From assembly GCA_041686915.1 (NCBI GenBank), contig JAWLDB010000114.1, positions 1-8,584 on the forward strand: a stretch of 8,584 nucleotides of DNA, given 5' to 3'. A program made the translations under genes and the position numbers. Below the pieces are notes generated by a model. The model worked only from the letters and a program-made list of their open reading frames with translations. It was not told where the DNA came from and ran no database searches. Shown piece by piece: positions 1 to 5,281 of the stretch (positions within the stretch are counted from its first letter, which is position 1; each line of letters starts with the position of its first letter). Source of the stretch: JAWLDB01 sp041686915 (GTDB lineage Bacteria; Bacillota; UBA994; UBA5500).

Positions 1-399
1 CATCCCAGTGCCTGGAACCACCAGGTAGCCGTTCTCATCCAGGTCAAAGTTGCCAGCCCGGGTAAACACGGTGCGATTACCTGTCCTGAGGACGAACATG
101 CCGTTTCCGTCTACCCCCAGGTCGGTCGTTTTACCGGTTGATTGCATGCTGCCTTGGGTATGGTTGGTATCGATACTGGCGATAGACATACCTAGGCCTA
201 CCTGCACCGGGTTCATGCCACCACGGCCGGATTGGGAACGGGTGGCAGCACGTAAAGTCTGGCTGAGCACGTCCTTAAAGGTGACACGGCTCGATTTAAA
301 GCCGATGGTGTTAACGTTAGCGATGTTGTTACCGATTACGTCCAATCGGATCTGGTGGTTTCGCAACCCGGAAACACCGGAGTACATTGATCTAAGCAT
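1..399 (-). CDS. flgE: Flagellar hook protein FlgE, N-terminal part (truncated by window edge)
   Basis: The first 133 codons are present and the frame stays open to base 1, so the C-terminal part lies outside the window. FlgE is exported through the flagellar type III apparatus and polymerises beneath the FlgD cap into the hook. The start MLRSMYSGVSGL followed by the rod/hook motif DVIGNNIANVNTIGFKSS (about residues 25-42) is the conserved N-terminal D0 region of the FlgE/F/G family. The later stretch GGMNPVQVGLGMSIASID and TQGSMQSTGKTTDLGVDGNGMF (about residues 60-101) fits FlgE best, and the position after flgD supports hook over distal rod FlgG. The ATG at 397-399 is chosen because it begins the family's standard N-terminus and lies 9 nt after a near-perfect AAAGGAGGT. 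The frame stays open for another 40 codons to an ATG at 517-519, which is treated as a separate finding. Confidence 0.93.
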   Translation of the reverse strand, partial: MLRSMYSGVSGLRNHQIRLDVIGNNIANVNTIGFKSSRVTFKDVLSQTLRAATRSQSGRGGMNPVQVGLGMSIASIDTNHTQGSMQSTGKTTDLGVDGNGMFVLRTGNRTVFTRAGNFDLDENGYLVVPGTGM

Positions 400-406
400 G
401 AAAAAT

Positions 407-432
407 GACCTCCTTTGCTGTAAAGGCATGTC
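407..432 (-). promoter_or_regulatory. flgE Shine-Dalgarno site with possible occluding hairpin
   Basis: The flgE ribosome binding site reads AAAGGAGGT (408-416), with GGAGG at 409-413 and 9 nt before the ATG. The same bases sit in an inverted repeat: CCTTT (422-426) can pair with AAAGG (412-416) across a 5-nt loop, and GAC (430-432) with GTC (407-409) extends it beyond a small internal loop. Folding would hide part of the anti-16S pairing surface. The pairing is visible in the sequence; a regulatory effect is inference, and the stem is short enough that it could be weak in vivo. Confidence 0.5.
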
Positions 433-493
433 CAAGCGCCAATTAGGGTGCCCATGCACCTTGTGCCGCTTAGCCATTAGCCTTGGAAGATAG

Positions 494-546
494 CGGGTCT
501 CTGTCATTCGACCCGGCATGTGGGCTTCCTCAGTGAGGTCCAGCCC
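494..546 (-). other. Tandem hairpins after the TIGR02530 gene
   Basis: Two neighbouring stem-loops begin a few bases past the TIGR02530 stop codon. The first has arms at 522-526 and 542-546 with an inner stem at 528-531 and 535-538 and a 3-nt loop. The second has 6-bp arms at 494-499 and 510-515. Neither is followed by a run of T on the transcribed strand, so they do not look like intrinsic terminators. They might be mRNA stability or processing elements, or part of a larger fold with the rest of the gap. Confidence 0.4.
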
Positions 547-550
547 TGTG

Positions 551-943
551 TTAATCTAGGATGACTGCGCTATCGATGTTGGTGAAGACATTCTGTTTGA
601 GGCTCCCACCGTCCACTGCCGTCACAACCGTCCGGTTGGGAACGTTGACAATGAAGGCTGCCTGATTCATCATGATGAGGGAATCCCTGGCACCCTTGCT
701 GGCTGCCTGGTCCACAGCTTGTGAGAGACGCAACAAGTCCTGCGGCTGCAGATTGATCTGGCGACTTTGCAGGCGCTCTGTGGCATGTTTGGAGAAGCGA
801 ATCTGAGCCAGCTCGGCTTGTAGTAAGGCATCAAATTTCTGCGGTGTGCCCTGCGCTTTTGCCGGTGCTCCGGGAGCACTTGGTCGCATGATTGGCTGTG
901 GTGTTGGGAATATTCTTCTTTGCATTTCTGGGCGGTCTACCAT
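551..943 (-). CDS. Flagellar operon protein, TIGR02530 family (function unknown)
   Basis: This 130-residue protein has a Pro/Ala-rich, probably disordered N-terminus (to about residue 35). A conserved-looking core follows, with FSKHATERLQSRQI at residues 50-63 and an ending VFTNIDSAVILD at residues 119-130. These two motifs and the position between flgD and flgE are what I recall for the TIGR02530 'flagellar operon protein' family. No signal peptide or membrane helix is visible, so it is probably cytoplasmic. The molecular role is not established; involvement in hook assembly is inferred from neighbours only. The ATG at 941-943 lies 7 nt after GGAGG, and that site overlaps the flgD stop codon, so its translation is probably coupled to flgD. 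Confidence 0.85.
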   Translation of the reverse strand: MVDRPEMQRRIFPTPQPIMRPSAPGAPAKAQGTPQKFDALLQAELAQIRFSKHATERLQSRQINLQPQDLLRLSQAVDQAASKGARDSLIMMNQAAFIVNVPNRTVVTAVDGGSLKQNVFTNIDSAVILD

Positions 944-950
944 GTTACAA

Positions 951-957
951 CCTCCTT
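951..957 (-). promoter_or_regulatory. Ribosome binding site of the TIGR02530 gene, overlapping the flgD stop
   Basis: The sequence AAGGAGG starts inside the TAA stop of flgD (956-958) and ends 7 nt before the ATG at 943. A ribosome terminating on flgD would sit directly on this site, which favours coupled translation. Confidence 0.7.
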
Positions 958-1339
958 AGCTGACCTCAACCACCTGGTCAACTGTATACAACTGTCCTGC
1001 CACCATCAGTTTGGTACTGCCATCCAGTGTCAGAATGCGCTCTACGGCTCCAAGCACCAAATCCTTACCATCACCCGGGTTAACTGTCACTTCACGCCCC
1101 AGCATGGCTAGCGCATTCAGCTTAATCACCTGAGCAGTGTTGTTTTGTGCCTGTTCCAGTGCGCTGAACTGTGCCATCTGTGAGATGAATTGCTTATCAT
1201 CCATAGGTGCAAGCGGATCTTGATGGCGCAGCTGAGTGACCAATAACTGAAAGAAAGCATCTTTGCCTAGCAGATCATTTTTTCCGAAGCTGACCTGCTG
1301 AGCTTGTGCTGTACTAGCTACTCCACTGACTGAACTCAT
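956..1339 (-). CDS. flgD: Flagellar hook capping protein FlgD, short form
   Basis: FlgD caps the growing hook outside the cell and is needed for FlgE polymerisation. The 127-residue product carries the conserved FlgD N-terminal region, including LGKDAFFQLLVTQLRHQDPL (about 24-43) and FISQMAQFSALEQ (about 51-63). It ends after a short region around residues 80-127 and lacks the C-terminal Ig-like/Tudor-like domains of the longer enterobacterial protein (over 200 residues). The B. subtilis protein is similarly short, so this is a lineage form rather than a truncation. The same frame is open up to 1492, inside fliK, but the ATG at 1339 is chosen because it lies 7 nt after an A/G-rich site ending in GGGG and starts the conserved protein. 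The upstream extension would overlap fliK by more than 120 nt and does not resemble FlgD. Confidence 0.93.
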   Translation of the reverse strand: MSSVSGVASTAQAQQVSFGKNDLLGKDAFFQLLVTQLRHQDPLAPMDDKQFISQMAQFSALEQAQNNTAQVIKLNALAMLGREVTVNPGDGKDLVLGAVERILTLDGSTKLMVAGQLYTVDQVVEVS

Positions 1340-1364
1340 CTTGTTTCCCCTTTCCTTCAATAGC

Positions 1365-2936
1365 TTAGAGCTTATAATCCAACCTTCGATCGGCCAACTT
1401 TGATTGAGTTTCTCGTACAGCTGCCTCTGGCACAACCTGCTCCATCTTGACGTGATTTCCCCGTGCCTGGTGCCTCGGAGAATTACCATCACGCCCCTCT
1501 CTTGCCTGAGCGAAGCTCCCAGTGAAACCTGCAGTCAGCGAGACATCGGTGAACCCTTGAGCGTCCAGCGCCTGACGAAGAATCGGTAGGCCATCCTTGA
1601 GCAGGTTGGCGGTGGCTGTAGAGCTCGCTTCAAACTGCGCTGTGACAGTGCGGCCAACTAGTTCCAGTCTGACCCGTACCTCTCCCAGTTCCTCTGGGAA
1701 AAGCTGCAGTTTGACCGTGGTTCTTTCACCTGCTCTGGTAGTCTGCAGTTGCCGAATGCCGCTCTCCAGCCCTTTTAGAACCTGTTCGTGAGGGCTTGGC
1801 CAGGCCTTGACTTGGTGATGGGCGATGCCCGATTGGTGCGCGTTACCCACGCCGTCAGTAGTGCTGAGAGGTTTCACTCCAGCAAACCCTGCGATATCAA
1901 TCTCTGGCGGCACTGGCTCTGGCTCCTGAGGTTTAGGTTGCTGTACAGAAGTTTCCATCACGCTCTTGAGGGTTTCTGCAAAGCGGGCGGCCGGCTTGCT
2001 GCCAGTTTGCACTTCTTCCTGACCCGTTAACTGAGCAGGCACTATTTGAGGGCCCTTACTGAGCGTATTGGTGTCTGCCTGTCTAGAATCACCCGACGCC
2101 TGTCCCCTGCCTGAGTCAGCGTTGACTGGTTGAGGGGCAGCATCTGCAACAACCTCGGCAAGAGATTTAGGCACAGGCCTCTCTACTACCTCAGTTTGCA
2201 TACCCGCAACTGTCAGAGCTGTAGCAGCATCAGGCAGGCTAACAGCTTGTTCCAGCTCAACACTCTCTGCCGCTCCTGTACTGGAAGCCTGACGTGTAGT
2301 CTGTTGCCTGACAATCTGCGACTGTTTCCACAGATGTGCGACCATGTCACTGGCCTGGGAATGCACCAGTTTGTTGCTTGATGTGGTAACAGCTGCCTGC
2401 GGCTTCCAGGCTAGCTTGCCAGCAACTGTGGCTGCTGCACAGGCTGAGTCATTAGGCATATCTACTACAGCACCCGGTTCAGTTGCTACTAGTGCGTCCT
2501 GTCCGTTTGCGATCGACTTCACCAGCTCAGCTTGCTGACTTACAGCCGGGTCATCGCCGGTCAAACCAATCATGGGCTGGGTCTCGGCCTGTTGTATGAG
2601 CTCCAGAGAGAGTCTTGCCTGTTCCTGACCGGTTTTGCTACTCGTTTCATTAGGTGACTCTACGGTCGGTTGCATAGGGTGCACTGGTAGGAAAAGCAAC
2701 ATTGCCAGCATGCCGTTCATAGCTGCAGCTTTTGAATCTTCTGTGTCTGGCCCATCCTGCGTTGTCGCCGCTACTGACTCCTGAGGCTGCTGACTAACCA
2801 GTTGACCCTGTTGTTCGGTCAGTTTCCCTATCAGCTGCTCCAGGAAGCCCTTGCCGGACTTTTCGACGGGTTTGCCATCCGACACCACCTGCACCGATTG
2901 GGACGGTACTGCGGCGAAAATGGCTACATTTTGCAT
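1365..2936 (-). CDS. fliK: Flagellar hook-length control protein FliK
   Basis: FliK is secreted during hook growth, acts as a molecular ruler, and switches the export gate from hook to filament substrates through its C-terminal domain. The 523-residue product has the usual layout. An N-terminal region (1 to about 60) contains GKGFLEQLIGKL. It is followed by a long low-complexity Gln/Ala/Ser/Pro-rich middle (about 60-390) expected to be poorly ordered. The conserved Flg_hook C-terminal domain (about 395-475) shows LQLFPEELGEVRVRLEL from residue 410 and a DGLPILRQALDAQGF stretch near 438-452. A basic, probably flexible tail ends the protein. The ATG at 2936 lies 7 nt after GGAGG; another ATG at 2940 is out of frame and too close to the site. 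It is 31 nt from the upstream MotE/YlxF-like gene and 25 nt from flgD. The length is at the larger end for Gram-positive FliK. Confidence 0.93.
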   Translation of the reverse strand: MQNVAIFAAVPSQSVQVVSDGKPVEKSGKGFLEQLIGKLTEQQGQLVSQQPQESVAATTQDGPDTEDSKAAAMNGMLAMLLFLPVHPMQPTVESPNETSSKTGQEQARLSLELIQQAETQPMIGLTGDDPAVSQQAELVKSIANGQDALVATEPGAVVDMPNDSACAAATVAGKLAWKPQAAVTTSSNKLVHSQASDMVAHLWKQSQIVRQQTTRQASSTGAAESVELEQAVSLPDAATALTVAGMQTEVVERPVPKSLAEVVADAAPQPVNADSGRGQASGDSRQADTNTLSKGPQIVPAQLTGQEEVQTGSKPAARFAETLKSVMETSVQQPKPQEPEPVPPEIDIAGFAGVKPLSTTDGVGNAHQSGIAHHQVKAWPSPHEQVLKGLESGIRQLQTTRAGERTTVKLQLFPEELGEVRVRLELVGRTVTAQFEASSTATANLLKDGLPILRQALDAQGFTDVSLTAGFTGSFAQAREGRDGNSPRHQARGNHVKMEQVVPEAAVRETQSKLADRRLDYKL

Positions 2937-2943
2937 TCATTCA

Positions 2944-2948
2944 CCTCC
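2944..2948 (-). promoter_or_regulatory. fliK ribosome binding site
   Basis: GGAGG, read within AGGGAGGTGA, stands 7 nt before the fliK ATG at 2936. It settles the choice between the closely spaced ATG triplets at 2940 and 2936 in favour of the latter, which is also the one in the FliK frame. Confidence 0.65.
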
Positions 2949-2967
2949 CTTCGTGTCCCTTGGATTA

Positions 2968-3516
2968 TTAACGCGGCAGGGCTGCAATGGCAGCAGCCCG
3001 GGCCGGGTCAAACTTTGCCAGAATCGCGCCCGCTGTCTCCGAAGGCATTAGCATCAGCAGCGCAAAAACCTCTTGATTAGTATAGTTGGTCAGGATGGTT
3101 GCTGCCTGTTCCGGGCGCATGTTCTCGAACATACGAGCTGTAGCTTGTCGTTCTTTGTCAACGGTTTGCTCCTCTGCCTGTACAAGCTGTTGTTCCAACT
3201 GCTCTATCTCTAACTGTAAGGCTGCAATCTCCTGGGACTTGCTGTCAAGCAAACTGGAGAGTTCAGACAGGCGCAACTCGCGGCTCTGTAGTTCAGCCTG
3301 CAGGCTGGCAATGGTGTCTTGTGGATCATCTGCTGGTGGGTTATCTTCCGGCACCTGCGCTTCCGGGAAGAAACGGCCTATCACCGGCAGGTCAGCATAG
3401 GACCACCAACCCAGAGCTCTACCGACAAGCACAGTGCTTACACCGCCTATTGCAACAATTAGCACTAGCAACAAGATTACTGTTACCCATGGAAACGGTT
3501 TCTTGCTCTTCTGCAT
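2968..3516 (-). CDS. ylxF: Membrane-anchored MotE/YlxF-like flagellar protein
   Basis: This 182-residue protein has a short basic N-terminus (KSKK), one hydrophobic helix at about 11-33, an acidic Pro-rich linker (about 50-66), a coiled coil at about 67-120 and a C-terminal domain (about 124-178). The C-terminal segment MRPEQAATILTNY followed by LMPSETAGAILAKFDP resembles the MgtE intracellular N domain repeat found in MotE proteins. The fliJ-X-fliK position is that of ylxF in B. subtilis. It is probably inserted in the cytoplasmic membrane with the coiled coil and C-terminal domain on one face; the orientation is not resolved here. Rhizobial MotE is a chaperone for the motility protein MotC, but the role in Bacillota is poorly defined. 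ATG at 3514-3516 overlaps the fliJ TGA by one base; a TTG one codon upstream (3519) has better spacing to GGGAG and is a real alternative. Confidence 0.85.
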   Translation of the reverse strand: MQKSKKPFPWVTVILLLVLIVAIGGVSTVLVGRALGWWSYADLPVIGRFFPEAQVPEDNPPADDPQDTIASLQAELQSRELRLSELSSLLDSKSQEIAALQLEIEQLEQQLVQAEEQTVDKERQATARMFENMRPEQAATILTNYTNQEVFALLMLMPSETAGAILAKFDPARAAAIAALPR

Positions 3517-3971
3517 CAACGCCGATCTCCCATCCTGGCAGGCCCGCGCTGTAAAGCGAGGTCATCCAGCTGTTTCTGTTCATCCTGAGCGCTACTCTGC
3601 CTGTGCTCCGCTACCTGTTTGTCCCGCAGCTGCTCTAGGGTCCTGGTCTGCAGCCTGGCCCGACGTACTCTTTCCCTCTGTTCATCAACGTCTGCTTGCC
3701 GCTGGGAAACGACTTCTGCCTGAGCATGTACCCGGTCGAGCAGCCAGTTGTACCATTGACGATAGTTGGCCAGGAGATTGGCTGGCACCGGCTGCTGGCC
3801 ACGGGCGCTGAGGCGTTTGCTGTAGTCGGACAAGCGGTTCCTCGCCTCTGCCAAGGTAGACTCTGCCTGCATCAGTGCGGTCAGCCTCTCCTGTAACACC
3901 CGTTTCTCCATCGCTTCTTCAGCTTGGCGCAGACGCTCGATTTGCGCTAGCCGGAATTGAAACCTGGTCAA
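3516..3971 (-). CDS. fliJ: Flagellar export protein FliJ
   Basis: FliJ is the coiled-coil stalk that inserts into the FliI ATPase ring, resembling the gamma subunit of F-type ATPases, and links it to the export gate. The 151-residue product is almost entirely helical and rich in Arg, Gln, Glu and Ala. It starts TRFQFRLAQIERLRQAEE, the usual FliJ opening, and matches the typical length of about 147-150. A central YRQWYNWLLDRV (about 70-81) probably marks the bend region between the two long helices. The start is a TTG at 3969-3971: no in-frame ATG fits the family N-terminus, and GGAGGG (3980-3985) lies 8 nt upstream. The TTG overlaps the fliI stop codon by 4 nt (TTGA), suggesting coupled translation. 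Confidence 0.9.
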   Translation of the reverse strand: MTRFQFRLAQIERLRQAEEAMEKRVLQERLTALMQAESTLAEARNRLSDYSKRLSARGQQPVPANLLANYRQWYNWLLDRVHAQAEVVSQRQADVDEQRERVRRARLQTRTLEQLRDKQVAEHRQSSAQDEQKQLDDLALQRGPARMGDRR

Positions 3972-5281
3972 TGACCATTCCCTCCTGCAATCTCCAACAG
4001 CTTCTTGATTGATGTATCTTTGGGCACACTCTCATCAGCGGCTTGCTGCAATAACCTGTTGATAGACGGTAATAGAGCTACCGCCTCATCGATCTCTTGA
4101 CTGCTGCCAGCCCGATATGCCCCTACGTTAATTAGATCCTGATTCTCACGATATACGGCCAGCAGGCGCCGCAGTTTTCCGGCCGCTGCCCTTTGCTCTG
4201 GACCCGCCAGTTCCGTAAAGAGCCGACTGACGCTGCCTAGAGCATCGATGGCGGGGTAGTGGTTGCGATTGGCCAGATCCCTGGAAAGCACTATATGACC
4301 ATCCAAGATGCCGCGAGCGGTATCAGTAATTGGTTCATTGAGATCATCACCGTCTACAAGTACGGTATAGAAGGCGGTGATAGAGCCATGTTCTGACGTC
4401 CCGCTCCTCTCCAGCAGACGAGGCATCAGGGCAAAGACTGACGGCGTATAGCCACGACTGGTAGGTGGTTCTCCTACTGCCAGGCCTACTTCCCGTTGGG
4501 CCATGGCAAAGCGCGTCAGTGAGTCAAGCATTAAAAGCACGCGTCTGCCTTGATCGCGAAAGTACTCTGCAATCGCTGTAGCCACAAAGGCGCCTTTGAG
4601 ACGGACTAGCGCTGGGCGATCGGAGGTGGCAACCACGACTACGGAACGCTTTAGCCCCTCTGGCCCCAGATCCCGCTCCATGAATTCTCTCACTTCGCGG
4701 CCCCGCTCGCCGATAAGACCAATTACGTTAATGTCTGCCGAAGCATTGCGGGCCAGCATACCAAGCAAGGTGCTCTTGCCGACACCGCTACCTGCAAATA
4801 TTCCCACACGCTGCCCTTCACCCACGGTCAGCAAGCTGTCGATGCAACGAACTCCGGTAGAGATAGCTCTGGTTATCCGAGGGCGGCTAAGCGGGTGAGG
4901 AGCTTCCGCAGAGAGTGGGTAGGACCGAGCAGTAATCAGCTCTGCTCCATCCATGGGGTTTCCGAGTCCATCCAGCACCCGTCCGAGCAGTTCGGGCCCT
5001 ACGCCTACCGATAGAGGCTTGTTGGTGGCAGTGACTGTAGCACCAGGCGAAAGCCCATCTGCATTTCCAATCGGCATGAGCAGGATGGTATCGTCTCGAA
5101 AGCCAACTACCTCGGCCGCAAGATGACTGCCATCCCCGCGGGAGATATGGCAGACTTCGCCTAATTGCACCCGCGGCCCTTGGGATTCTATGGTCAACCC
5201 TACCACACGCTTGACTTCACCCAGTCTGCGATAAGGGTTAAGGCCATCCACACTCCTCAGAAAATCAGCCTTCCAGTCCAT
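3968..5281 (-). CDS. fliI: Flagellum-specific ATP synthase/export ATPase FliI
   Basis: FliI hydrolyses ATP at the cytoplasmic base of the flagellum, forms a hexamer and helps deliver export substrates; FliH regulates it and FliJ sits in its pore. The 437-residue length is typical. Visible motifs are the Walker A loop GSGVGKST (164-171), GERGREVREF (191-200) with the probable catalytic glutamate, Walker B VLLMLDS (248-254), and the family segment PPTSRGYTPSVFALMPRLLERSG (272-294). The N-terminal part (about 20-90) corresponds to the beta-barrel domain and the C-terminal part (about 365-437) to the helical domain. The ATG at 5281 overlaps fliH by 17 nt. No clear Shine-Dalgarno precedes it, so initiation probably depends on fliH translation. 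Confidence 0.97.
   Translation of the reverse strand: MDWKADFLRSVDGLNPYRRLGEVKRVVGLTIESQGPRVQLGEVCHISRGDGSHLAAEVVGFRDDTILLMPIGNADGLSPGATVTATNKPLSVGVGPELLGRVLDGLGNPMDGAELITARSYPLSAEAPHPLSRPRITRAISTGVRCIDSLLTVGEGQRVGIFAGSGVGKSTLLGMLARNASADINVIGLIGERGREVREFMERDLGPEGLKRSVVVVATSDRPALVRLKGAFVATAIAEYFRDQGRRVLLMLDSLTRFAMAQREVGLAVGEPPTSRGYTPSVFALMPRLLERSGTSEHGSITAFYTVLVDGDDLNEPITDTARGILDGHIVLSRDLANRNHYPAIDALGSVSRLFTELAGPEQRAAAGKLRRLLAVYRENQDLINVGAYRAGSSQEIDEAVALLPSINRLLQQAADESVPKDTSIKKLLEIAGGNGH
3980..3985 (-). promoter_or_regulatory. fliJ ribosome binding site deciding a TTG start
   Basis: GGAGGG lies inside the last codons of fliI and 8 nt before the TTG at 3971. The nearby ATG at 3976-3978 is out of the FliJ frame, so the site supports a TTG initiation codon. 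Confidence 0.65.

Larger units (their letters stand above)
400..550 (-). promoter_or_regulatory. Structured intercistronic leader before flgE
   Basis: This 151-nt gap is by far the largest in the window; other junctions overlap or leave about 30 nt or less. On the transcribed strand several inverted repeats can be read directly. GGGCT/AGCCC (522-526 with 542-546) encloses CCTC/GAGG (528-531 with 535-538). CGGGTC/GACCCG (494-499 with 510-515) is a perfect 6-bp stem with a 10-nt loop. GGTGC/GCACC (447-451 with 456-460) has a 4-nt loop and is enclosed by CCAAG/CTTGG (432-436 with 482-486). A last hairpin covers the flgE ribosome binding site. I do not recognise a known riboswitch class. A role in setting hook protein output or processing the mRNA is inference. 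No U-tract terminator or clear promoter was seen. Confidence 0.5.

Noticed and set aside
1..399. First gene as the distal rod protein FlgG
   Set aside because: FlgG shares the N-terminal motif, but the GGMNPVQVGLG...TQGSMQSTG pattern and placement after flgD fit FlgE better; the missing C-terminal part leaves slight doubt.
50..493. 147-codon plus-strand open frame opposite flgE and its leader
   Set aside because: It is antisense to conserved FlgE codons, has no convincing RBS and its product has no recognisable pattern; it is a shadow frame.
400..550. Leader as a known c-di-GMP riboswitch or an intrinsic terminator
   Set aside because: Consensus elements of the c-di-GMP classes I know are not found, and none of the hairpins is followed by a U-tract on the transcribed strand.
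956..1492. Longer FlgD reading from an upstream start inside fliK
   Set aside because: The extension would overlap fliK by over 120 nt, does not resemble FlgD, and the ATG at 1339 has its own ribosome binding site.
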